Origin: JAIEPT01 sp038217425
Lineage (GTDB): Bacteria; Planctomycetota; Planctomycetia; Gemmatales; Gemmataceae
Direction: 5' to 3'
DNA length: 7,745 nt
Assembly: GCA_038217425.1 (NCBI GenBank)
Contig: JBBQPM010000265.1
Location: 1 to 7,745, forward strand
Positions 1 to 6,241 of this stretch are shown piece by piece. Position numbers and translations under genes: made by a program. Every line of letters starts with the position of its first letter. Positions within the stretch are counted from its first letter, which is position 1. A model generated the notes under the pieces. It had not been told where the DNA came from. It ran no database searches and worked only from the letters and a program-made list of their open reading frames with translations.

Positions 1-1
1 T

Positions 2-127
2 TGGCAACGCAACCGTCGTAAGACCACGGAACTCAAGCACACAGCCGAGGTCGTCACGTATCACCAGGAACGAAACCGCGCCGCTCGAAAGTCGCGCCAA
101 AAGTCGCCGATGCAGTTGCTAATTTAG
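2..127 (+). CDS. C-terminal end of an unidentified basic protein (partial)
   Basis: An open frame enters from the left edge and stops at TAG 125-127, leaving 41 residues. The tail is strongly basic, with many Arg and Lys (for example NRRKTTELKH and RNRAARKSRQKS), and ends in MQLLI. I do not recognise the family. A basic tail like this would suit a transposase or another nucleic-acid-binding protein, but nothing visible proves it, and no terminal inverted repeat or target duplication could be recognised nearby. It converges on the minus-strand operon that ends at 292. The frame may be open by chance, since 41 codons is short for GC-rich DNA, so confidence is moderate to low. Confidence 0.4.
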   Translation, partial: WQRNRRKTTELKHTAEVVTYHQERNRAARKSRQKSPMQLLI

Positions 128-183
128 CGCTGTAGAATTAAAGCGGTGCACGATCTCGGCTCCGTCCGGTAGTTCGGCAACGT

Positions 184-198
184 CGTAGCCTTGCTACG
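184..198. repeat. Short perfect hairpin between convergent genes
   Basis: Arms CGTAGC (184-189) and GCTACG (193-198) pair perfectly around a 3-base loop, CTT. The hairpin lies between the plus-strand stop at 127 and the minus-strand stop at 292. There is no run of T on either strand after the stem, so it is not a standard intrinsic terminator. It may be a transcript-end structure or part of a dispersed repeat. Confidence 0.4.
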
Positions 199-258
199 GA
201 TGCGTTTTCAGTGGGAGAATTTGGCTGTTGAGCCGTGGAGCGGACGGCGCGTCGGATG

Positions 259-277
259 AGAAATTCGGCAAATTTCT
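259..277 (-). terminator. Weak AT-rich hairpin just after the glycosidase-like gene
   Basis: Arms AGAAATT (259-265) and AATTTCT (271-277) form a perfect 7-bp stem with a 5-base loop. It begins about 14 bases beyond the minus-strand stop codon at 292-294. The stem is AT-rich and no clear T tract follows on the minus strand, so termination is only possible, not shown. Confidence 0.25.
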
Positions 278-291
278 GCGGATCGGGCGGG

Positions 292-2349
292 CTACTTTCC
301 TTGAACGATGCACAAGCCGTAAACGAGAAATCCGGGCGTACGAAACTCGACGAAATCGTCTTTCATCTTGAACTCGAGCGCCTGCTCCTGGTCATCGTCG
401 GGCGAACCGAAGCGAATGGAACTCGCCTGGAACCCATTCGGCACGCGCACGCGGACCAGCACCGGCTCAGCGGCGATCGGGGCCTCCCGCTCAGAGACCG
501 ATTTTCCAGGCGCCTTTTCGCGATGGTTGTAGTTCACAAGGTGCACAACGAGGCGATTTTCCTTGGCCTGGCGAAAAACATGGCATTCGACTGTCCACGG
601 AGCTTCGCAAGAGGAGAGATCTCCAGCCGCGCTCAGGAGGTTCTTGATGAACCCCTCGCGATTGGTGCGAGCGTTCGCGACAAGGATTGAAGCCTTGAAA
701 GCGGACATGGGTTTCGGCCAGGAACCGGCGATTCCGGGGCGGATCAAGTCTTCGGCGGCGACGGCCAAATGGATGACTTTGCCGCCGCTTTGTCGGTAGC
801 GATCAACCGCATCGAGTTCTACTTGATACAGATACTCGGGTGCGGCAATAATGATCGCGCGATAACTCTCCAGCTTCTTTTGCGAAATCAGGTCGTCGGG
901 AATTAGATCGAACTGAAAGTGCCCTCGCACCAGCGAACGCCCCGCGGCCTCGACGTATTCGACGGCAGAGGCATTGCCCGCATCCACGGCTCGCCGCGGA
1001 AAGATCAGGCCGATCTCCGCGTGGCTCTCTGCATTATGGATGACGGCTTCATACTTCCGCAGGAATGAAAAATACTTCAGTACAACGTTGCGATCCTCTT
1101 CGTGTTGCCAGGGGGTGGCCAGCGCGTTCGTCGCATATCCCAGGCTCGCCGCTTCCGCCATCATTACTCGCGGCCGATAAAAATCGTACTTGTTCACCAC
1201 GTACGCTTTGCCCGCCGCTTGCTCGCGGATCAGTTTGCCGCACAACACCGTATCGCCTGCGTATTCCTTTTCGAGGATCGTATTCTGCGTCGTTCCCCAG
1301 TTGCAGTACCAGATCAGATCCTCGCCGCGGCCCCAGCGCTCCGCCGGCAAACTCCAGCGTTCGTCGGCAGCGACATGGGCGAAGGTGGTGCGCGTCGAAG
1401 GCGGCAGATGTCCTTTGTCCAAATGCAATTCGTCGAAGAAGCCCATATGGTTCCACTGTGCCGCGAACGCATCTTTCTTCAAACCACGGGCATGGCGGAT
1501 GTAAACTTCCTCGAAATTGTCGTGAACCAGTTGTTTGGCGTAACGCAGCTTTTCGAGCCCCAACTCGCTCGGCACGGAATCGATCAGACGATACTCCCCG
1601 ATCAGGCATGGGATCTTGCTGACGTCGGCCACGCCGAAACGCAACTTGAGAGTCGGCGCGTCGTGGCGTTTCTTGAGCCAACCTTGAAATCCGGTCTGGC
1701 AATCGCTGCACGCGCAATGGCCGAAAAAGTTGCGATTGGTCATGAAGCCATCGACGCCGATAGCCAGTGCGGCGGCGACCATGCGTTTTTGCACCTCGCG
1801 CCAGGCCGGCTTGCTCAAACAGCCGCGCAGCGCCTTGGTGTTGACCCGGCACCCGCACAATGCGTTGGCATCCGCCTGGGGCCCCGCCGACGGGTCGTCC
1901 AGATCCGGAGCTTCGAGCAGTTCAAAGGCAGTAGCGGTCCGTCGACTCCCAAGCCGCTTGGCGTCCCAATGATTCTCGTAATAGCCGATGAAGCCCGTCT
2001 TCTCACGCAGGTCGGCGGGGCGGTCGCTGACGACGTTCAGTTCCATTTGACCAATGACGCGAATGCCGCTCCTGTGCAAGCGTGCGATCGCTTGGCGCCA
2101 GCGATCCAGGATCTCATCGGGCGATTGCTTCTTCTTGCCCGGAGGCGGGACGGCAAGCGAGTAGAGACGCTGATCGAATGCTCCCATGATGAGAATGTCG
2201 GGCCGAACCTCTTCGACGAACTTCAGATACTCTTCCGTGGGGGGGGCCGGCGTCATGTTGCCATGCAGCATGGTGCGCACTGGCCTGATCTGAGCAGGCG
2301 CGGACGAGGCCAAAATGCAAAGCATTATCGCGGCGCGAAGCGGCAGCAT
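292..2349 (-). CDS. Secreted GH42-like (beta-galactosidase-fold) protein
   Basis: A 685-residue protein, close to the usual GH42 length. Residues 1-19 look like a signal peptide (hydrophobic core, cleavage after SAPA), so it is probably exported. Residues about 25-435 look like a TIM-barrel region. It contains C212-x-C214-x2-C217 followed by F221 and W224-L225, which resembles the zinc-binding Cys cluster of GH42 beta-galactosidases. Further Cys at 165, 167 and 177 could supply another ligand. Residues about 440-535 look like the GH42 trimerisation domain (glutamine-amidotransferase-like fold, with IGLIFPRR, RAIIIAAPEYL and SGGKVIHLA). The C-terminal part (about 598-685, VVHLVNYNHR onward) looks like a beta-sandwich. 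The Asn-Glu acid/base pair that precedes the Cys cluster in GH42 reads Asn207-Phe208 here, so activity is doubtful. The gene follows the propeller gene after one base. Its Shine-Dalgarno sequence AAGGA (2358-2362) lies inside the last codons of that gene, which suggests translational coupling. A GH42-related uncharacterised glycosidase-like family is the main alternative. Confidence 0.8.
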   Translation of the reverse strand: MLPLRAAIMLCILASSAPAQIRPVRTMLHGNMTPAPPTEEYLKFVEEVRPDILIMGAFDQRLYSLAVPPPGKKKQSPDEILDRWRQAIARLHRSGIRVIGQMELNVVSDRPADLREKTGFIGYYENHWDAKRLGSRRTATAFELLEAPDLDDPSAGPQADANALCGCRVNTKALRGCLSKPAWREVQKRMVAAALAIGVDGFMTNRNFFGHCACSDCQTGFQGWLKKRHDAPTLKLRFGVADVSKIPCLIGEYRLIDSVPSELGLEKLRYAKQLVHDNFEEVYIRHARGLKKDAFAAQWNHMGFFDELHLDKGHLPPSTRTTFAHVAADERWSLPAERWGRGEDLIWYCNWGTTQNTILEKEYAGDTVLCGKLIREQAAGKAYVVNKYDFYRPRVMMAEAASLGYATNALATPWQHEEDRNVVLKYFSFLRKYEAVIHNAESHAEIGLIFPRRAVDAGNASAVEYVEAAGRSLVRGHFQFDLIPDDLISQKKLESYRAIIIAAPEYLYQVELDAVDRYRQSGGKVIHLAVAAEDLIRPGIAGSWPKPMSAFKASILVANARTNREGFIKNLLSAAGDLSSCEAPWTVECHVFRQAKENRLVVHLVNYNHREKAPGKSVSEREAPIAAEPVLVRVRVPNGFQASSIRFGSPDDDQEQALEFKMKDDFVEFRTPGFLVYGLCIVQGK

Positions 2350-2350
2350 G

Positions 2351-4579
2351 TCATTCTTCCTTTACGACCAAAACCTGTCCGGGAGCGATCCTGTCGCGCA
2401 CCACGGTTCGGCCGGTAATGGGAAACGTCACCTCGACGCGATAGGAGCCGACCGGCTGCGGCCCGAGCCCAACATGCGCCTCGAGCGGCGAGCATCGGCA
2501 GTAGCCCGCGCCGGAATGAATCTGCCGATAGCCCACGAGCCGACGGGGACCCGAGGTGCTCTTGAAGACCTTCACTTTCGCTCCGATACCGTCGCGACTG
2601 CTCTGGGCGCCCACCGCTCGGATGCGAAGCCAGTTCTTGTCGTTGGTCTCGTTGCGATAGAGCACGGGTTGCGAATAGAAATTGATCAGCAGCAGATCGA
2701 GATCGCCGTCGCCGTCGAAATCGACCGCGGGAACGCAGACGCAGTTCGCTTCATGACGTACGCCCCAGGCCGTGCTCACGTCCTTCCAACCCGTCGCCGT
2801 GCGTTTCCAAAGTGGATTGCCGCCCTTGGTCGTGGCCCAGCGGTTGCCGCTTTCGGCATCGACGCCCACATAGATTTCAGAGAAGCCGTCGTGATCGAAA
2901 TCTTCGATAACGACGTCATGCCCCAGCGTCTTTGACAGGAGCACCGGGTCCGCTTTCGGCACGAACTTCCCGTTGCCGTCGTTGACATAGAGAAGATTGG
3001 ATTCGACCGTATGCTTCATCTTCAGAAGTTGCTCCTCGGTCGAGTTGGCGCCGGAAAGCCAGGAGTCGGTCGAAACGTAGAGATCGAGCCTGCACTCGTT
3101 GAAAACGTCGGCAAGGACGCAGCCGACGGAGGAAGCTTTGCGCTCGAGTCCAGCCACGGCCGTTACGTCCTTGAACGTACCGTTGCCGAGATTCTTGAAA
3201 AGCGTGCTGACTTGCGAACGGTAGTTGGTGACGAACAGTTCGTCGAGTCCATCGTCGTCGACGTCGCCGAAAACGCAGCCCAGGCTATGACGATCGGCGA
3301 TTTCCACGCCCGACTGCTTGGCGATGTCGGTGAATGTGCCGTCACGCTTGTTACGAAAGAGGAGATTGGCGCCGTCGGGCCGGGTTACGTAAAGGTCAGG
3401 CCAACCGTCTCGATCGACGTCGGACCAGGCGCATGAGCGAGCGGCGCCTTTGACGAGAACGCCTGCTTTTTCGCTGACGTCCAGGAACGATCCGTCTCCC
3501 TTGCCCTGAAACAGTCGGCTCGCGCCGCCGCGCAGCGAGGTGACGTAGAGATCGAGATGGCCGTCGCGATTGAAGTCGGCGATGGCCGCACCCGTGCCGG
3601 CCCCTTCGAACCCTTCCAGGCCAGAACCCTTCGTTCGATCTTCGAACTTCATTTTGCCGAGGTTCTTGAAATAGTAAACGTGCGGCTTGCCGAACGTCAG
3701 GATGACGACGTCGGGAAGGCCGTCGCGGTCGAAATCCTCGACGGCAACCGCGTGGGGATTGGTGCCGCCGACCCCCGTTTTGTCGGCGATTTTGAGACCG
3801 GAGCCGGCGCTGACGTCGGTAAACCGCGGCGGATTGCGATTGTCGAGGAGCGGAATCGTCTTCCCATCGCCAAACAGCAGCACATGGCCGCCCGACTTGA
3901 CGTTTCGTCCCACGAGATCGATCAGTTCGACCTCGTAGCCGTACGGCGTCCCCTTCGCAGACTTCACGCGGCCATGAAACATGAGCGAAGGATTGTCGCG
4001 GTGCTTGTCGATAATCGCTTGCGATTTTTGGTCGAAAGGAGCCGCTTGGGATCGCGCGAAGCCGTAGATGTCATACGGGGCGGGTTTGTCCGCGTAGCGT
4101 GAGTAAATGGCTTTGTCCGCGTTCTCGCCCCACTGATGGAACCAGTTATTGACGAACGCTTCTTGCCAAACTTTCGCGTCGTTCTCGACGAACACGATCA
4201 GAGCCGTGGCCAGATGGGGTTCGTCGAGCTTGAAATCGTAAAAGTCGGCCGGAATGCGGTCGATCGCCTTGACGCCGACCACCTTGACGCGCGGCTTCGC
4301 GGTCCAATCAACCTTGACGTCGGAGAACGTCGTTCCCATGCGAAAGATATAGGCAGGCGTCGGCTCGCGTGAGATGATTCGCCAGGTCTTACCCGTGGCG
4401 TCTTCCTTGAGCAGGAACGTGAAATCCTCTCGCCAGTAATACGACCGCCAATTGCGGCTGAACCAGTAATCCGAGACTTGCCCTACCAACTCAACCGCTT
4501 CCCAATTCCGCTTGGGCGCGCCTCCGGCCAGGGCCATTTGCGGAACCCATAAAAGCAAAACGCTCACGGCCACGCGCAT
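2351..4579 (-). CDS. Secreted CRTAC1-type FG-GAP/VCBS beta-propeller protein with ASPIC/UnbV domain
   Basis: A 742-residue protein read from ATG 4577-4579. That start has GGAG (plus-strand 4588-4591) eight bases upstream and leads straight into a signal peptide (MRVAVSVLLLWVPQMALA, cleavage near residue 18). The frame stays open 70 codons further upstream, but those residues do not look like a protein N-terminus. Residues about 24-250 match nothing I recognise and are rich in Trp and Tyr. From about residue 253 there are seven FG-GAP-type repeats with calcium-loop motifs: DFDRDGLPD (282), DFNRDGHLD (335), DVDRDGWPD (387), DVDDDGLDE (439), DVFNECRLD (491, degenerate), DFDHDGFSE (560) and DFDGDGDLD (620). 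Seven repeats suit one seven-bladed propeller. Residues about 649-739 form an ASPIC/UnbV domain (NWLRIRAVG, RDGIGAKVKVF, HVGLG, IAPGQ). Such proteins are exported and thought to bind partners or glycans, and no catalytic site is visible. It is the first gene of the minus-strand operon. Confidence 0.92.
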   Translation of the reverse strand: MRVAVSVLLLWVPQMALAGGAPKRNWEAVELVGQVSDYWFSRNWRSYYWREDFTFLLKEDATGKTWRIISREPTPAYIFRMGTTFSDVKVDWTAKPRVKVVGVKAIDRIPADFYDFKLDEPHLATALIVFVENDAKVWQEAFVNNWFHQWGENADKAIYSRYADKPAPYDIYGFARSQAAPFDQKSQAIIDKHRDNPSLMFHGRVKSAKGTPYGYEVELIDLVGRNVKSGGHVLLFGDGKTIPLLDNRNPPRFTDVSAGSGLKIADKTGVGGTNPHAVAVEDFDRDGLPDVVILTFGKPHVYYFKNLGKMKFEDRTKGSGLEGFEGAGTGAAIADFNRDGHLDLYVTSLRGGASRLFQGKGDGSFLDVSEKAGVLVKGAARSCAWSDVDRDGWPDLYVTRPDGANLLFRNKRDGTFTDIAKQSGVEIADRHSLGCVFGDVDDDGLDELFVTNYRSQVSTLFKNLGNGTFKDVTAVAGLERKASSVGCVLADVFNECRLDLYVSTDSWLSGANSTEEQLLKMKHTVESNLLYVNDGNGKFVPKADPVLLSKTLGHDVVIEDFDHDGFSEIYVGVDAESGNRWATTKGGNPLWKRTATGWKDVSTAWGVRHEANCVCVPAVDFDGDGDLDLLLINFYSQPVLYRNETNDKNWLRIRAVGAQSSRDGIGAKVKVFKSTSGPRRLVGYRQIHSGAGYCRCSPLEAHVGLGPQPVGSYRVEVTFPITGRTVVRDRIAPGQVLVVKEE

Positions 4580-4615
4580 GATTTGATCTCCGTCAAACGG
4601 AAGACATTTCAACAG

Positions 4616-4644
4616 AGGATACCACCGAGCCAAGGCCATGTCGA
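4616..4644 (-). promoter_or_regulatory. Candidate sigma-70 promoter of the minus-strand operon
   Basis: Read on the minus strand, TCGACA (plus 4639-4644, five of six matches to TTGACA) and TATCCT (plus 4616-4621, four of six to TATAAT) are separated by exactly 17 bases. Transcription would start near 4609, giving a leader of about 30 bases before the ATG at 4579 with its GGAG site inside it. The geometry is good, but it was found by eye in a GC-rich region. Confidence 0.35.
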
Positions 4645-4719
4645 TAGACAGGGGCGATACGATGCACCGAGCAGACGAACACATCCCCGCCTTGCCCCTT
4701 GTTCCAGGAGGAATGGCGC

Positions 4720-4806
4720 ATGCGCGACTTCCAGGTAGAGGCGGAACGACGTGTCCATAACTACCTCGTCGGCTCGGATCGCAAGGCAAAAGGGATGCGG
4801 TTCTGA
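4720..4806 (+). CDS. Possible 28-residue small ORF with strong ribosome binding site
   Basis: ATG 4720-4722 is preceded by AGGAGG (4706-4711) at a spacing of eight bases, the best Shine-Dalgarno match in the window. The frame runs 28 codons to TGA 4804-4806. The peptide begins MRDFQVEAERRVHNYL, is charged (many Arg and Lys, several Glu and Asp), and has no signal peptide or membrane segment. I recognise no family. It could be a leader peptide, a genuine small protein, a relic of a longer gene, or chance. It sits 174 bases before the small membrane protein gene on the same strand, so it could share its transcript. Confidence 0.3.
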   Translation: MRDFQVEAERRVHNYLVGSDRKAKGMRF

Positions 4807-4868
4807 GATTGTTCGCAAAAAGAAGTCAAGTCGCCTCCTGCGCGGTCAGAATTACCGAGGTGAGAAGC

Positions 4869-4895
4869 CCGAGTTCAATTTCGATCTCAACTCGG
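4869..4895. repeat. Inverted repeat in the divergent intergenic region
   Basis: CCGAGTT (4869-4875) and AACTCGG (4889-4895) are perfect inverted copies around a 13-base AT-rich centre. It could be an operator-like dyad for the plus-strand cluster, whose first gene starts 85 bases downstream, or a leader hairpin. The T-loop-like GTTCAATT inside it does not form a tRNA arm. Chance cannot be excluded for a 7-bp dyad. Confidence 0.25.
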
Positions 4896-4980
4896 CCCGG
4901 CGACGTTGCATCCAATTCTCTTGCATTTGCCGAAAACGCCGATCAGAATGAACATCTCCGCCTCGTTCTGGGGACTCAAG

Positions 4981-5325
4981 ATGAATGAAAAATGCCCAAA
5001 CGTGCTGATCAAGGTCGCTGCCCTGACCAGTTCCATTGTGCTCGTGACTGCATTCATTGTCTATCGCGCTGAAGCGATTGCCTGGCTCGTCAATTTGGCC
5101 GAACCTACAGCGCCGATCGCGAATCACGAATCGACTCTTGGAATGGCGGACCCAGTCCGCAGTCCCACTGAGAACCAAAGCCAGTATGCTGCGCCCCATG
5201 ACGCTGCGCCGCCAAATCCCACTTTTATCGGAAGTTCGAAGTCGTATGTCATCGTCTCAGAAGTGCCCAAAAAAGCGGGAGCCTCTCCTTCGGCAACCTC
5301 GCAGCCGGCAAGTTCACCTCGATAA
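4981..5325 (+). CDS. Small single-pass membrane protein with a GSSKS motif
   Basis: A 114-residue protein of unknown function. A hydrophobic segment at about residues 11-29 (VAALTSSIVLVTAFIVYRA) is a membrane anchor or uncleaved signal. The rest is a polar, Pro-, Ala- and Ser-rich tail with little predicted structure, except for FIGSSKSYVIVSEV at about 82-95. From memory, short planctomycete proteins often carry a similar Gly-Ser-Lys-Ser patch near the end, so this is probably a real conserved family, though I cannot name it. The start at 4981 is chosen because it places the anchor at the N-terminus and has GGGGA (4970-4974) six bases upstream. An ATG at 4948 would add 11 residues. The stop lies 22 bases before the hydroxylase gene, so the two are very likely co-transcribed and may act together at the membrane. 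Confidence 0.7.
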   Translation: MNEKCPNVLIKVAALTSSIVLVTAFIVYRAEAIAWLVNLAEPTAPIANHESTLGMADPVRSPTENQSQYAAPHDAAPPNPTFIGSSKSYVIVSEVPKKAGASPSATSQPASSPR

Positions 5326-5347
5326 AGCCGTTTTTTCCGAGACGCTC

Positions 5348-6163
5348 ATGACTGGATACATGGCGATTGCGACCGCTGGATTCAGCATTCTCTTTCTCGC
5401 TTTGGTCTTTCGACCTCTCGAAGTTGCCTTTCCCGCCAAATCAGGTCAGCGATTCTTTCGTCCCGCGTGGTTCACGGATCTCGTCTTCTTTCTCGGTCAA
5501 TACCTCCTTTGGAGCACATTTGTAGTTTGGGTTCTGTTCCAATTCAATTTGTGGCTCGGCGATATCGTGCCGCGAAGCTTCCGCGAAGCCGTCGCGTCTC
5601 AGCCCTGGTGGCTACAGGTGATTGAGGTCGTTGCACTGAGCGATTTTCTGATCTATTGGGGCCATCGTCTCCAGCACCGCGTCGGCATCCTTTGGCGATT
5701 CCATTCCGTGCACCACAGCGCCGAGCATCTCGACTGGCTCGCAGCGCACCGCGAGCATCCCGTCGATACCGTCTACACAATGGGCCTTATCAATCTCCCG
5801 GCCATGATCCTTGGCTTCCCGCTCGAATCCATAGCCGGGCTCATCGCATTCCGCGGCCTATGGGCTATCTACATTCATTCCAATGTGAGATTGCCTACTG
5901 GCCCGCTGCGCGTGCTACTGGGCGCTCCGGAACTCCATCACTGGCACCACGACCGCGATCGCGACGCCGGCAACTACGCCAACATTTCGCCCCTCATGGA
6001 CGTCTTGTTCGGTACTTATCGCTGTCCCGATCGCGAACCCGATTCTTTCGGACTCAAGGAACTGGCGGCAAACTCGTACTTGACCTTCATGATCCAACCC
6101 TTCTTGCCGCGGAACGCTACAAAACGAACCAGTGCGAACGTCGATGCTGACGATGGCCCGTAA
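5348..6163 (+). CDS. Fatty acid hydroxylase / sterol desaturase family membrane protein
   Basis: A 271-residue integral membrane enzyme of the non-haem di-iron hydroxylase superfamily, which uses oxygen and reductant to hydroxylate or desaturate lipids. The histidine boxes are clear: HRLQH (106-110), HSVHH (119-123), a further HREHPVD (134-140), H177 in IHSN, and HHWHH (197-201). The late PLMDVLFGTY (about 215-224) is also typical. Hydrophobic segments lie near residues 4-21, 44-63, 88-105 and 141-178. The length is normal for the bacterial family. The substrate cannot be told: sterols, fatty acyl chains, carotenoids and ether lipids are all used by relatives. The start at 5348 is chosen because it directly precedes the first membrane segment and follows the upstream gene by 22 bases. 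Its ribosome site is weak (CGAGA). The frame is open for 97 codons upstream, but that stretch overlaps the small membrane protein gene and is not hydroxylase-like. Confidence 0.92.
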   Translation: MTGYMAIATAGFSILFLALVFRPLEVAFPAKSGQRFFRPAWFTDLVFFLGQYLLWSTFVVWVLFQFNLWLGDIVPRSFREAVASQPWWLQVIEVVALSDFLIYWGHRLQHRVGILWRFHSVHHSAEHLDWLAAHREHPVDTVYTMGLINLPAMILGFPLESIAGLIAFRGLWAIYIHSNVRLPTGPLRVLLGAPELHHWHHDRDRDAGNYANISPLMDVLFGTYRCPDREPDSFGLKELAANSYLTFMIQPFLPRNATKRTSANVDADDGP

Positions 6164-6230
6164 ACGGAAGGTTCCGAGAACAACACGGACATGAAGTAGA
6201 GTCGCATCGCTTCTTTGGACGAATGTTTGC

Positions 6231-6235
6231 GAGGA
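6231..6235 (+). promoter_or_regulatory. Ribosome binding site fixing the ceramidase-family start
   Basis: GAGGA ends six bases before ATG 6242. It decides between this start and an in-frame TTG at 6215, which lacks such a site and would put extra polar residues before the signal peptide. Confidence 0.6.
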
Positions 6236-6241
6236 ATTCTC

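Larger units (their letters stand above)
4580..4980. other. Divergent intergenic region
   Basis: About 400 bases separate the minus-strand operon from the plus-strand cluster. The left part holds the candidate minus-strand promoter (4616-4644). The middle holds a possible 28-codon ORF (4720-4806). At 4869-4895 there is an inverted repeat, CCGAGTT and AACTCGG, around 13 bases. The hexamer TTGCAT occurs at 4906 and again at 4921. I see no tRNA, riboswitch fold that I recognise, or convincing plus-strand sigma-70 promoter. The plus-strand cluster must be transcribed from somewhere here unless a distant promoter serves it. Confidence 0.6.

Noticed and set aside
1..291. End of an insertion sequence at the left edge
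   Set aside because: The basic tail at 2-127 could be a transposase C-terminus, but no terminal inverted repeat, target duplication or catalytic motif is visible in the window.
1102..2418. 438-codon plus-strand open frame opposite the glycosidase-like gene
   Set aside because: It is the antisense shadow of a gene with signal peptide, recognisable domains and ribosome site. The translation is Arg-rich with no domain, and long antisense frames are common in GC-rich coding DNA.
4580..4789. 70-codon N-terminal extension of the propeller protein
   Set aside because: The ATG at 4579 has a GGAG site and begins a clear signal peptide. The extension would bury that signal and run through the candidate promoter.
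4861..4900. tRNA-like stretch around GTTCAATT
   Set aside because: No cloverleaf can be drawn: the flanks of the T-loop-like sequence do not pair as a T stem and no acceptor stem is visible.
4906..4926. TTGCAT occurring twice with 15-base spacing before the small membrane protein gene
   Set aside because: Could be a regulator half-site pair, but two hexamers in a 400-base region are not enough evidence.
5057..5347. Upstream in-frame extension of the hydroxylase by 97 codons
   Set aside because: The extension overlaps the small membrane protein gene in another frame, is Arg/Ser/Pro-rich and unlike hydroxylase N-termini, while the ATG at 5348 leads straight into the first membrane segment.
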